The notes under the pieces: model-generated
What the model was told of the DNA's origin: nothing
The model's input: the letters and a program-made list of their open reading frames with translations, nothing else
The model's database searches: none
Program-made: the position numbers and the translations under genes
Shown: piece after piece, positions 1-8,020 of the stretch
How the letters are laid out: each line of letters starts with the position of its first letter
How positions within the stretch are numbered: position 1 is the first letter of the stretch
Assembly: GCA_024687205.1 (NCBI GenBank)
Contig: JAILES010000124.1
Location: 1 to 51,756, forward strand
Direction: 5' to 3'
DNA from: Lachnospiraceae bacterium
Lineage (GTDB): Bacteria > Bacillota > Clostridia > Lachnospirales > Lachnospiraceae
Length of the DNA stretch: 51,756 bases

Positions 1-2
1 TG

Positions 3-323
3 GCTGTGATAGGAGCAGAGAAGCCGGAAAACCTGGTGCATGTGGTCATCAATAACGGAGCCCATGAAACCGTAGGCGGCATGCCCACGGTGGCAGCTTC
101 AATAGATCTGCCTGCCATAGCAAGAGCCTGCGGCTATCCCACGGTTGTAAGCGTGGAGGATTATGATTCCCTTGACAGGGAACTGGAAGCAGCAAGGAAA
201 GAAAAGGGACTGCGCCTGATCGAGGCAAAGTGTTCGATCGGAGCAAGAGCCGATCTCGGAAGACCGACCACCACAGCCCTTGAAAATAAAGAGAATTTTA
301 TGGAGTACCTGAAGAAAAAATAG
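3..323 (+). CDS. aepY: Phosphonopyruvate decarboxylase, C-terminal part (5' end outside window)
   Basis: This is the C-terminal roughly 106 residues of a thiamine-diphosphate enzyme. The segment NNGAHETVGGMPTVA and the ending GARADLGRPTTTALENK match the C-terminal signatures of phosphonopyruvate decarboxylase, as far as I know the family. That enzyme turns phosphonopyruvate into phosphonoacetaldehyde and so pulls the unfavourable PEP mutase reaction forward, committing carbon to C-P compounds. The frame is open to the left edge, so the gene starts upstream, where PEP mutase would be expected. It ends 29 bases before the ATP-grasp gene and is probably cotranscribed with it. The related sulfopyruvate decarboxylase is the main alternative. 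Confidence 0.85.
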   Translation, partial: AVIGAEKPENLVHVVINNGAHETVGGMPTVAASIDLPAIARACGYPTVVSVEDYDSLDRELEAARKEKGLRLIEAKCSIGARADLGRPTTTALENKENFMEYLKKK

Positions 324-352
324 TGATAGTATAAACGGTCAGGGAGGATAAA

Positions 353-1438
353 GTGGTGAATCCGCTTAAAAGAATCAATAAAATCCGAAAAAAGTATGTC
401 AAGGACATGAAGCTGATCGAGGAGGTGCTTGATGCGCCGACATATTATCCCGAAAAGGAAAGAAAATCCAGAGAGGAAAGAAGGAAAGATCTGCTGGATT
501 GGAGAAAAGAGCATCTGGAAGTTAACGAATACTATAATATTTATGGCCTTGATATCAAGGGTTCAGACCCTTCTCTATATAATGATTACTGGATTGCATT
601 CAGGGCTGACAGAGACAGGATGAACAGGTCAGGAGAACATGGATCTGCAATCGGGGTAATGGAAGATAAATTCATGTTTTACAGGATAGGGACCGCCATG
701 GGGCTTCCTATACCCAAAGTTTTTGCGTATGTGAACAGGGGCGTATTCTTTGATGTGAACATGGAACGTATAGAAATGGAGTCGTTGCAAAACAGAAAAG
801 ACTATTTTCTTAAAGATGCATATGGGATGAAAGGAAAATCGGTATGGCATATCAAAGACTATGATGATCTGCTTGCAAGAACAGCCGAATTAAATGAAAG
901 CGATTATATATTGCAGGAAAGGATAGTAGCCAGCCCAGAAGCCGCAAGACTATACAGCGGATGTATCAACACCATAAGGATCATCACGGTGAGGCCCATT
1001 GGAGAGGAACCGCGTATATTTGCTAAATTTCAGAGAATGGGGTCGGAAAAGACTGGAAGAGTGGACAACTGGTCATCAGGTGGTGTAGCGGTCGGAATAA
1101 AAGATGATGGTTATCTTAAGAATACCGGTTTCTATAAATATGATACACCGGGAGGCTGTACGGATCGCCATCCTGATTCGGGAACTGTTTTTTCTTCATA
1201 CAGGATACCTATGTATGAGGAAGTCCTGGAACTGGCCATAAGGGCTCATAAGTGTTTTAGCAGTCTGTTTTCATGCGGATGGGATATAGCCGTTACAGAA
1301 GATGGACCGGTCCTTGTAGAAGGAAATGACAACTGGGCCGGAGGTTCACCTCAGGTATGCGACCGCCCCCTCAGAAAAGAGTGGGATGCGCTGGTAAGGG
1401 AATATGATCAGCGATGTACAGAGCATCAGAATACATAG
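353..1438 (+). CDS. Sugar-transfer-associated ATP-grasp family protein
   Basis: A 361-residue protein that looks like the ATP-grasp family associated with sugar transfer (PF14397, recognised by eye). Features include a basic N-terminal helix, the nucleotide-binding-like segment DYFLKDAYGMKGKSVW around residues 150-165, and VLVEGNDNWAGGSPQ near the C-terminus, which would carry metal-binding acid and Asn residues. ATP-grasp enzymes join a carboxylate to an amine or other nucleophile through an acyl phosphate. This subfamily is usually found in capsule or surface-polymer clusters; the substrate is unknown. The start is one of two adjacent GTG codons (353 or 356) behind AGGGAGG at 341-347. Sitting between a phosphonate gene and a QueC-like gene, it may attach a phosphonate or amino group to a polymer precursor (inference). 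Confidence 0.75.
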   Translation: MVNPLKRINKIRKKYVKDMKLIEEVLDAPTYYPEKERKSREERRKDLLDWRKEHLEVNEYYNIYGLDIKGSDPSLYNDYWIAFRADRDRMNRSGEHGSAIGVMEDKFMFYRIGTAMGLPIPKVFAYVNRGVFFDVNMERIEMESLQNRKDYFLKDAYGMKGKSVWHIKDYDDLLARTAELNESDYILQERIVASPEAARLYSGCINTIRIITVRPIGEEPRIFAKFQRMGSEKTGRVDNWSSGGVAVGIKDDGYLKNTGFYKYDTPGGCTDRHPDSGTVFSSYRIPMYEEVLELAIRAHKCFSSLFSCGWDIAVTEDGPVLVEGNDNWAGGSPQVCDRPLRKEWDALVREYDQRCTEHQNT

Positions 1439-1464
1439 ATATGAACAGCCACGAGGAGAAAAAG

Positions 1465-2220
1465 ATGGGGCAGAAGATCGTAGAAATACTCTGGACCGGA
1501 GGAATGGATTCGACTTTCAGAATGTGTCAGCTATCAAGACAGGATGTGACTATCAAATCCTACTATCTGTCAGCAGGTAAGAGAAAGTCTGAAGAATATG
1601 AGCTGGAAGCGATGAACAGCATAAAGGAAAGACTTGAAAAAGACCCTGCGACAAAAGCAGTAATTCTTGAGCCTGAATATGTGGATATGTCTGAAAGGAC
1701 AAAAGATGAAGCTCTGGTCAACAGTCTTCAGGCGATGCTGAAATACTCTCATTTAGGTGACCAGTATATCTATATCGGATCATTTTCAAAAGACCATGAT
1801 GGAATAGAACTATCTATCCACAAGGATGATAAAGCACTCCTGTTCATAAATAAATTAGGTGGATTTTACAGGGACGAGGAAGGCAGGAAAAGACTTAAAA
1901 AAGAGGGCTCTGACGAGAATCTGGTAAAGCTTTTCGGATACTATTCCTTTCCGATCACTGAATATTCAAAAGTGGATATGAAAAAAGAGTTTGTTGCTAT
2001 GGGGCTTGAAGATGTAATGAATATGACATGGTTTTGCCATGCCCCGATAAACGGTAAGCCCTGCGGGAAATGTAATCCCTGTATGTACACGGTAGAAGAG
2101 GGGATGGCATACAGACTGGACAGCGAGGCAATGATTCGCTACAGAAAACAGAAAAGAAAAAAACGTATCTACAGGATGAAGCAGATGCTAAAGCGTATTT
2201 TGAAACGTGCGGATCAATAA
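1465..2220 (+). CDS. QueC-like PP-loop ATPase (adenine nucleotide alpha-hydrolase fold)
   Basis: A 251-residue protein with a PP-loop variant WTGGMDST at residues 10-17 (usual form SGGxDS) and four cysteines, C191, C200, C203 and C206, in CX8CX2CX2C spacing. QueC uses this arrangement to bind zinc. QueC makes 7-cyano-7-deazaguanine, but no other queuosine gene is visible, and the neighbours are a phosphonate decarboxylase and an ATP-grasp enzyme. A diverged amide- or nitrile-forming role in a specialised pathway is therefore more likely than queuosine synthesis (inference). The frame is open back to 1414, but I chose ATG 1465 because GAGGAG at 1453-1458 lies six bases before it and the fold begins right after it. 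The C-terminus is very rich in Lys and Arg (roughly the last 30 residues). Confidence 0.7.
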   Translation: MGQKIVEILWTGGMDSTFRMCQLSRQDVTIKSYYLSAGKRKSEEYELEAMNSIKERLEKDPATKAVILEPEYVDMSERTKDEALVNSLQAMLKYSHLGDQYIYIGSFSKDHDGIELSIHKDDKALLFINKLGGFYRDEEGRKRLKKEGSDENLVKLFGYYSFPITEYSKVDMKKEFVAMGLEDVMNMTWFCHAPINGKPCGKCNPCMYTVEEGMAYRLDSEAMIRYRKQKRKKRIYRMKQMLKRILKRADQ

Positions 2221-2225
2221 GCGTA

Positions 2226-3080
2226 CTACCTGCCGTGCTTGTGCAGCTTGCGGTATTCCCTGGGGGTGCAGCCGGTGGTCTCACGGAAGACCTTATTGAA
2301 GGTGGTGGTGGACTGGAAGCCTGACATGAAGGCACAGTCCGTTATGGAATAGCGGTCGTTGGCCAGCAGGTTTATGGCATTCTGGACTCTTATCCCTGCC
2401 AGGTAGGCGGGGAAGGTCATCTGGGTATATTCATTGAACAGTTTTGAAAAATAGTAAGGACTCAGTCCGATCTGTGCAGCGGCATCCGCCTGGGAGATGT
2501 CTTCGGAGGAATGGTCCGCCACATAGCTGCAGGCGGCGCGTATATAATCCCAGGATTTATCCGAGAAATTCTCATTTCCTATCTGTTCACGGTGTTCTTT
2601 CATGACATATTCACCGATCAGTATCAGCATATCATAGATAAGGAGTTTGCATCTGGTCTCTACAAAATACTGTTTTTTGCGATAATTCTCGCGTATCTTG
2701 TTCATAAGAGTCGTAAGTTTCCGGGCGAGTTCCGGATCTTTTTTTGCGGAGATATGATGGCATTCCTTAAGAAAGCCCGAAGCAGCCACCAGATCGGTAT
2801 TGTTCTCCAGGAGTCCCGAAGAAAACTGTATGAACATTGAAGCGCGTTCGGGGGTAAAGAGTGTCTCATGCAGTTCCCTTGGCCAGATCAAAAGCAGATC
2901 GCCGGGCTCGGGAGTATAAACCGTATCGCCTATGCGGTAGCGGCATCCTTCTTTGAGGATCAGGGTGAACTCGGCTGCGTTATGCCAGTGGGAGGGGAAC
3001 TTTACCGGACTTGATGCATCGGTAAGAGAAACACCATGGATATTATAATATCTGATAATTTCTTTATTTGTTTTCTTCAT
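2226..3080 (-). CDS. AraC-family transcriptional regulator with N-terminal cupin domain
   Basis: A 284-residue regulator. Residues 1-110 look like a cupin ligand-binding domain (HWHNAAEFTLILKEG, then YTPEPGDLLLIWPRELHET). The C-terminal 100 residues form the double helix-turn-helix of the AraC/XylS family (AAAQIGLSPYYFSKLFNEYT and the closing TGCTPREYRKL signature). It is divergent from the redox/isomerase operon starting at 3195 and most likely activates it in response to a sugar-like ligand; that target is inferred from position only. No Shine-Dalgarno sequence is visible before the ATG at 3080-3078. The 3' end converges on the QueC-like gene with five bases between them. Confidence 0.9.
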   Translation of the reverse strand: MKKTNKEIIRYYNIHGVSLTDASSPVKFPSHWHNAAEFTLILKEGCRYRIGDTVYTPEPGDLLLIWPRELHETLFTPERASMFIQFSSGLLENNTDLVAASGFLKECHHISAKKDPELARKLTTLMNKIRENYRKKQYFVETRCKLLIYDMLILIGEYVMKEHREQIGNENFSDKSWDYIRAACSYVADHSSEDISQADAAAQIGLSPYYFSKLFNEYTQMTFPAYLAGIRVQNAINLLANDRYSITDCAFMSGFQSTTTFNKVFRETTGCTPREYRKLHKHGR

Positions 3081-3087
3081 GTCTTAT

Positions 3088-3115
3088 ATGATAGCAAAAA
3101 ATGGTCAGAATACAA
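3088..3115 (-). promoter_or_regulatory. Candidate promoter of the AraC-family gene
   Basis: Read on the minus strand, TTGTAT (3115-3110) and TATCAT (3093-3088) are 16 bases apart. Transcription would start about at the initiation codon (3080), which fits the lack of a ribosome binding site and suggests a leaderless message. The rest of 3081-3194 is AT-rich and must also hold the promoter of the operon starting at 3195, for which I see no convincing -35/-10 pair. That would be normal for an activator-dependent promoter. Confidence 0.4.
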
Positions 3116-3194
3116 TAATTATATTCTTTTTTTTGTTTTTTTGCTGTTTTATCCTAAAAAAGAAGCTAAGGGGCTGACATATAAGGAGGTAAGC

Positions 3195-4220
3195 ATGAAG
3201 GCATTATTTATAGGCGGAACGGGAACCATAAGCACTGCTATAGTAAAAAAGCTTTCGGAGGATCCGCTCTGGGAAGTATGGCTTTTGAACCGCGGGAACA
3301 GGGCTGATGTGGTTCCGGCGAACGTTAAGCAGATCGTCTGTGATATCTCGGATGAGAAAGCGGCTGCGGAAAAACTCGAAGGCATGGAATTCGATGTGGT
3401 CGGAGAATTCATAGGCTTTACGGTAGACCAGGTTGAGCGGGATTACCGTCTGTTCAAAGGAAAAACAAAACAGTATATCTACATCAGTTCGGCCTCGGCT
3501 TATAACAAGCCTGCTGCTTCATATGTTATCACGGAAGGAACCACGCTTGCCAATCCTCATTGGGAGTATTCGAGAAACAAGATCGCCTGCGAAGAATTTC
3601 TTATGAAAAAATACAGGGAAGAAGGCTTTCCCGTTACGATAGTAAGGCCAAGCCATACCTATGATGAGAGGAACATACCTCTGGGTGTGCATGGCAAAAA
3701 GGGACCTTACCAGGTGATAAAGCGCATGATGGAAGGGAAGCCGGTCATAATCCAGGGCGACGGCAGCTCACTCTGGACCCTTACCTTCAATAAGGATTTT
3801 GCCACCGGATACACCGGCCTCATGGCAAACAGGCATGCCATAGGCGAGGCCTTCCAGATAACCGGTGATGAGTGCTTAAGCTGGGACCAGATATATCAGA
3901 CCATTGCGGATGCCCTGGGTGTTAAGCTTAATGCATATCATGTGGCCACCGATTATCTGATCGCAGCGGGAGATAAGTACGGCTTTGATTTTGAAGGAAG
4001 CCTTAAGGGTGATAAGTCCGTATCGGTGGTTTTTGACAACAGCAAATTAAAACGGGTGGTCTCGGATATGAGCACCACCGTAAGATTTGAAAAGGGTGTG
4101 CGCATAGCTCTTGACTATGTCCTCTCACATCCGGAATGTCAGATCGAAGATAAAGAATTTGATGAGTGGTGTGACAAGGTCATCGACACTCTTGAAAAAT
4201 CAAAAGAAGCATTTGTATAA
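3195..4220 (+). CDS. NAD-dependent epimerase/dehydratase family protein (extended SDR)
   Basis: A 341-residue extended short-chain dehydrogenase. The N-terminal Rossmann motif GGTGTIS is at residues 7-13, and a YISSASAY strand precedes the catalytic-type EYSRNKIACEEF segment (Tyr-X3-Lys). Such enzymes epimerise, dehydrate or oxidise nucleotide sugars or simple sugars. The open frame extends to 3036, but AAGGAGG just before ATG 3195 and the position of the glycine-rich loop fix the start. It is the first gene of an operon with an iron-type alcohol dehydrogenase, an FMN-type enzyme, a TIM-barrel isomerase and a classical SDR. Its substrate cannot be read from sequence. Confidence 0.85.
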   Translation: MKALFIGGTGTISTAIVKKLSEDPLWEVWLLNRGNRADVVPANVKQIVCDISDEKAAAEKLEGMEFDVVGEFIGFTVDQVERDYRLFKGKTKQYIYISSASAYNKPAASYVITEGTTLANPHWEYSRNKIACEEFLMKKYREEGFPVTIVRPSHTYDERNIPLGVHGKKGPYQVIKRMMEGKPVIIQGDGSSLWTLTFNKDFATGYTGLMANRHAIGEAFQITGDECLSWDQIYQTIADALGVKLNAYHVATDYLIAAGDKYGFDFEGSLKGDKSVSVVFDNSKLKRVVSDMSTTVRFEKGVRIALDYVLSHPECQIEDKEFDEWCDKVIDTLEKSKEAFV

Positions 4221-4235
4221 GAAAGGCGGTATAAA

Positions 4236-5411
4236 ATGGATAATTTTACATTCTGGTCACCTACATTTTTTTCCTTCGGCAAGGACAGTGAAAGCCAGGC
4301 AGGGGAACTGGTAAAGCGCTTCGGCGGCAGCAAGGTGCTTGTGCACTTCGGCGGAAAAAGCGCAAAGAATTCCGGTCTGCTTGACAGAGTGGAGAAGTCG
4401 CTTAAGGAAGCCGGTGTTGACTTTGTCGAACTTGGCGGAGTAAAACCCAATCCCAGAAGCGGGCTCGTATACGAGGGCATAGAACTTTGCAAGAAGGAAA
4501 ATGTGGATTTCATACTGGCAGTCGGCGGCGGCAGCGTAATAGATTCATCAAAAGCTATAGCAGCCGGAGCATTGTATGAGGGTGATTTCTGGGATTTCTA
4601 TGACGGAAAGCCGGTGGAAAAAGCCCTGCCGGTAGGAACCGTCCTTACCATAGCGGCAGCCGGCAGCGAAGGCAGCGGTGATTCCGTTATCACCAAGGAA
4701 GAAGGCATGCTTAAGAGAGGCACGGGAAGCAATGCATTGAGACCTAAGTTCAGTATACTGAATCCCGCACTTACCCAGACGCTGCCTCCTTACCAGACGG
4801 CGGCCGGCATATCGGATATAATGGCACATCTTTATGAGAGATATCTGACAAATACCAAAGAGGTGGAAGTGACCGACCGTATGATAGAGGCCCTGCTCCT
4901 TACCATGAAGCATGAGGGCCCCAGGGTGATCGCCGATCCCGACAATTATGAGGCAAGGGCGAATATCATGTGGGCAGGCATGATGGCACATAACAATTCC
5001 TGCGGTGTGGGAAGAAGCCAGGACTGGAGCAGTCACAATATCGAGCATGAGCTCTCGGCACTTTACGACTGCGCACACGGGGCAGGGCTCGCGGTGACCA
5101 TGCCCGCAGTATTCAAATATGTGATGAACCATGATGTTATGCGTTTTGCAAAAGTTGCGGTCAGGGTATGGGGCTGCCAGATGGACTTCGATCATCCCGA
5201 AGTGACCGCACTTGAAGGAATAGAAGCTTTCAGAAGTTTCCTCATCTCCCTTGGCATGCCTAAGAATTTCGAGGAACTCGGTGCAAAGGAAGAAGATATA
5301 CCGAAGCTCGTGGAAACACTCTGCCGCGTAAACGGCAATAACGGCTGTATTTACGGCTTTACCACACTTAACGAGGAAGACTGCACGAAGATCTATCAGA
5401 TGATGGTATAG
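4236..5411 (+). CDS. Iron-containing alcohol dehydrogenase (YqhD/butanol dehydrogenase-like)
   Basis: A 391-residue group III alcohol dehydrogenase. The NAD(P)-binding GGGSVID motif is at residues 98-104. The expected metal ligands are D194, H198, H267 and H281 (in ISDIMAHLYER, SSHNIEHEL and YDCAHGAGL), the same numbering I recall for E. coli YqhD. These enzymes interconvert alcohols and aldehydes in the cytoplasm, usually with NADPH. It starts 15 bases after the epimerase gene behind AAAGGCGG and is followed nine bases later by the FMN-type enzyme, so it belongs to the same operon. With those neighbours, the aldehyde is probably derived from a sugar or polyol (inference). Confidence 0.9.
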   Translation: MDNFTFWSPTFFSFGKDSESQAGELVKRFGGSKVLVHFGGKSAKNSGLLDRVEKSLKEAGVDFVELGGVKPNPRSGLVYEGIELCKKENVDFILAVGGGSVIDSSKAIAAGALYEGDFWDFYDGKPVEKALPVGTVLTIAAAGSEGSGDSVITKEEGMLKRGTGSNALRPKFSILNPALTQTLPPYQTAAGISDIMAHLYERYLTNTKEVEVTDRMIEALLLTMKHEGPRVIADPDNYEARANIMWAGMMAHNNSCGVGRSQDWSSHNIEHELSALYDCAHGAGLAVTMPAVFKYVMNHDVMRFAKVAVRVWGCQMDFDHPEVTALEGIEAFRSFLISLGMPKNFEELGAKEEDIPKLVETLCRVNGNNGCIYGFTTLNEEDCTKIYQMMV

Positions 5412-5420
5412 GGGGGCGGC

Positions 5421-6311
5421 ATGGAAAACGACAGACTTAATTCGGACCTGATAACAAGAGAGTATTTTGATTCGCTGCTGATCTCCATGAGGCTTATAGA
5501 CAGCGAGAAGGCGGATACGGGAATAAAGATCTTCGGAAAGAAATTCCTGATGCCGATCACCACGGCGGCCCTCTCCCATCTTAACAATACTGCCGAAGAC
5601 GGCATGGCTGAGATGGCAAAGGGAGCTGCAATGGCCGGTGCCCTGTGTTTTTCCGGCATGGGAGAAGCTGAGGAACTGAAACGGATGTGTGATACCGGTG
5701 CTTCGGTGATAAAGATAGTAAAACCCCATGAGAATAATGAAAAAGTATTTGCAAAGATACTCGAAGCGGAAGAAGCGGGCTGCTTCGGAGTCGGAATGGA
5801 TATAGACCATGCCTTTTCCGGAGACGGCGAATATGACAATGTGATGGGACTGCCCATGAGACCCAAGTCCCTGAAGGAACTTATCAGCTTTACAGAGAGC
5901 ACCAATCTGCCATTTGTGATAAAGGGCGTACTGAGTGTCCGGGATGCAAAGAAGTGTCTTGAAGCCGGTGCTGCCGGTATAGTTGTTTCCCATCATCACG
6001 GCATAATGAGAAGTGCGGTTCCTCCCCTTATGGTACTGCCGGAGATAAAGAAGGCAGTGGGCAGCAGGATGACGATCTTCGTTGACTGCGGTATAGAAAG
6101 CGGAATGGATGCATACAAGGCTCTTGCCCTGGGAGCAGATGCGGTCTGTGTCGGAAGGGCGATAATGGCGCCTCTTAAGGAAAAAGGAGCGGAAGGCGTA
6201 TGCGAAACCCTTAAGAGCATGAATGCGGAACTGAAGGCCGTAATGGAAAGAACGGCCTGCGTGAAACTGAACAAGATAGATGACAGTGTGATCTATCATC
6301 GAAATTTCTAG
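5421..6311 (+). CDS. FMN-dependent alpha-hydroxy-acid dehydrogenase/oxidase family protein
   Basis: A 296-residue TIM-barrel flavoprotein of the lactate/glycolate oxidase superfamily. KIFGKKFLMPITTAALSHL matches the FMN-binding start of the barrel. GAAGIVVSHHHG corresponds to the catalytic VSNHGG region, and FVDCGIESGMDAYKALALGA to the FMN-phosphate-binding DGGIRxGxDxxKALALGA motif. Two substitutions are notable: HHHG for NHGG and DCG for DGG. It is also shorter than the usual 350-380 residues. The family oxidises 2-hydroxy acids to 2-keto acids. The altered active-site segment suggests a different acceptor or substrate, so no named activity is assigned. Confidence 0.8.
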   Translation: MENDRLNSDLITREYFDSLLISMRLIDSEKADTGIKIFGKKFLMPITTAALSHLNNTAEDGMAEMAKGAAMAGALCFSGMGEAEELKRMCDTGASVIKIVKPHENNEKVFAKILEAEEAGCFGVGMDIDHAFSGDGEYDNVMGLPMRPKSLKELISFTESTNLPFVIKGVLSVRDAKKCLEAGAAGIVVSHHHGIMRSAVPPLMVLPEIKKAVGSRMTIFVDCGIESGMDAYKALALGADAVCVGRAIMAPLKEKGAEGVCETLKSMNAELKAVMERTACVKLNKIDDSVIYHRNF

Positions 6312-6324
6312 AGAGGTAGTGATA

Positions 6325-7167
6325 ATGCGTTTAGGCGGAGCGATAGAAAAAGCATATAAGGATCCCGGAGAGTGGGTAAGCCTTGCAAAAGACCTGCGTT
6401 ACAGCGCCGTGCTCTCACCGGTGGATGCGTCTGCGGACAGCGGGGTGAGACAGGAATATCTTAAAGCCGCAAAAGAAAATGACCTGTTGATAGCCGAGGT
6501 AGGAGTATGGAAAAACTGTCTTTCCGGGAATGAGGCGGAACGGAAGAATGCAATGGAATATGCCAAGGCCCAGCTTGCCCTTGCCGAAGAACTGGGAGCC
6601 AATTGCTGCGTAAATATAATCGGCAGCAGGAGCAGAATTGCCTGGGACGGCTTTGCGGCGGAGAACTACGGGGATGATTTTTATACCATGGCCGTAGACA
6701 GCGTAAGGGAGATCATAGATGCGGTAAAGCCCGAAAGGACTTATTACTCCATAGAGCCGATGCCCTGGGTACTGCCCGATTCACCGGAACAGTATCTGAA
6801 GCTGATAAAAGACGTGGACAGAAAGGCATTCGGCGTGCATCTTGATTTCGTGAACATGATCAACTGCCCCGAGAAATATTGCAGGAGCACGGAATTCATC
6901 CGGCACTGTTTTGAACTGCTGGGACCTTATATAAAAAGCATACATGCCAAAGATGTGCTGATGGAACAGGCTTATACGACGCTTATACATGAGGTGAAAC
7001 CCGGGGAGGGCAGCCTTGATTATCCGGAGATATTAAAGATGGTTGAAAAGCTGGGAGAGGATACACCGGTATTCGTTGAACATATGTCGGGATATGAGAC
7101 TTATAAGAAAGCGGCGGCTTATGTGCGGGCGAAGGCAGAAGAAGCCGGCATAAGCGTAAAAGGATAA
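6325..7167 (+). CDS. Sugar phosphate isomerase/epimerase (xylose isomerase-like TIM barrel)
   Basis: A 280-residue protein of the AP endonuclease family 2/xylose isomerase-like fold. Putative divalent-metal ligands are in SIEPMPW (Glu), GVHLDFVNM (His and Asp), SIHAKDV (His) and VFVEHMSG (Glu), in the order expected for the fold. The family isomerises or epimerises keto-sugars and inositol derivatives, and also includes C-glycoside deglycosidases. ATG 6325 is preferred to GTG 6319 because GAGAGG at 6311-6316 sits eight bases upstream of it. Within the operon it probably handles the carbonyl product of one of the dehydrogenases (inference). Confidence 0.8.
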   Translation: MRLGGAIEKAYKDPGEWVSLAKDLRYSAVLSPVDASADSGVRQEYLKAAKENDLLIAEVGVWKNCLSGNEAERKNAMEYAKAQLALAEELGANCCVNIIGSRSRIAWDGFAAENYGDDFYTMAVDSVREIIDAVKPERTYYSIEPMPWVLPDSPEQYLKLIKDVDRKAFGVHLDFVNMINCPEKYCRSTEFIRHCFELLGPYIKSIHAKDVLMEQAYTTLIHEVKPGEGSLDYPEILKMVEKLGEDTPVFVEHMSGYETYKKAAAYVRAKAEEAGISVKG

Positions 7168-7179
7168 AGGAGAGCGAAA

Positions 7180-7926
7180 ATGGTAGATGTAAAAGGAAGA
7201 TGGGCACTGATAACAGGTGCTGCAAGAGGGATAGGCAGGCTGTCAGCCTTATTTATGGCAGAGCAGGGCTGCAATCTGATACTGCACAGCAGAAGTCTTG
7301 AACATACGGAGGCGGTACTTAATGAAGTCAAAGCCCTCGGTGTGGAGGCAGTTGCCGTGGCAGCAGATCTTAACGATCCGGCCGCAGTGGAAAAGATGCT
7401 TAAGGAGATCGATGCCCTCGGCGTAAGAGTGGATATAGTGTTAAACAATGCGGGGCTTCAGATCGCATACAGGACGGAATATTTTAAGACTCCCGTCGAG
7501 GATTATCTGGTAAGCTTCAATGTAAATACCATAGCACCCGCCATGATCTGCTATCATTTCATGCCGAAGATGATAGAGAAGGGTTTCGGCAGGATACTCA
7601 ATACCACCAGCGGGATAAGGCTTGAGCCGGAACAGGCGGGATATTCTGCAAGTAAGGCAGCTCTCGATAAGATAACGACAGATTTAGGCAAGACCGTGCA
7701 GGGAAGTGATGTGATGATCAACCTTACGGATCCGGGCTGGTGCCGTACGGACCTGGGCGGACCCAATGCGCCCAATGCTCCCGAGAGCACGATACCCGGC
7801 ATAGTGGTGGGAGCCTTCCTCGATGATAAAAAGAGCGGGCGTATCCTGGGAGCGCAGAACTTTGCGGGAATGAGCCTTGAGGATGCCGTAAAGAAAGCGG
7901 AAGAAGAGTTCGACAGTCCCTATTGA
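7180..7926 (+). CDS. Short-chain dehydrogenase/reductase (classical SDR)
   Basis: A 248-residue classical SDR: cofactor loop TGAARGIGR near residues 13-21, NNAG in the middle, and the catalytic YSASK (Tyr-X3-Lys) preceded by NTTSGIR (Ser). It closes the operon begun at 3195, starts 12 bases after the isomerase gene with AAAGGAGAG upstream, and is followed by a strong terminator. Members of this type reduce 3-oxoacyl groups or oxidise sugars and polyols. The sugar-type neighbours favour the second role, but substrate specificity cannot be read here. Confidence 0.9.
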   Translation: MVDVKGRWALITGAARGIGRLSALFMAEQGCNLILHSRSLEHTEAVLNEVKALGVEAVAVAADLNDPAAVEKMLKEIDALGVRVDIVLNNAGLQIAYRTEYFKTPVEDYLVSFNVNTIAPAMICYHFMPKMIEKGFGRILNTTSGIRLEPEQAGYSASKAALDKITTDLGKTVQGSDVMINLTDPGWCRTDLGGPNAPNAPESTIPGIVVGAFLDDKKSGRILGAQNFAGMSLEDAVKKAEEEFDSPY

Positions 7927-7950
7927 TAAAATAAATAAGCTTTAAGCTGA

Positions 7951-7986
7951 AAAGGTGCCGGCAGACTGGCACCTTTCTTCGTTTTT
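7951..7986 (+). terminator. Rho-independent terminator of the redox operon
   Basis: A nine-base-pair perfect stem, AAAGGTGCC (7951-7959) with GGCACCTTT (7968-7976), has an eight-base loop and is followed by a T-rich stretch to 7986. It separates the redox operon from the ABC transporter genes. Confidence 0.85.
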
Positions 7987-7987
7987 A

Positions 7988-7996
7988 TGATATAAT
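7988..7996 (+). promoter_or_regulatory. Extended -10 promoter for the ABC exporter operon
   Basis: TGATATAAT at 7988-7996 is a perfect extended -10 element (TGnTATAAT) 24 bases before the ATG at 8021. No good -35 is visible because that position falls in the preceding terminator stem, which is tolerated by extended -10 promoters. Confidence 0.6.
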
Positions 7997-8020
7997 AGCG
8001 CGGATGAGGAGAGAAGATAT

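Noticed and set aside
1465..2220. Assignment as a true queC queuosine gene
   Set aside because: The zinc motif fits, but the PP-loop is a variant (WTGGMDS) and there are no queD, queE or queF neighbours. The context is phosphonate and polymer metabolism.
3036..3194. N-terminal extension of the epimerase gene
   Set aside because: It would run through the divergent promoter region and give a Phe/Leu-rich leader before the Rossmann loop. AAGGAGG before ATG 3195 decides the start.
4548..6299. 583-codon open frame on the minus strand
   Set aside because: It lies antisense to the alcohol dehydrogenase and FMN enzyme genes, which carry clear family motifs. Its product is rich in His, Cys and Tyr with no recognisable pattern, as expected for a shadow frame.
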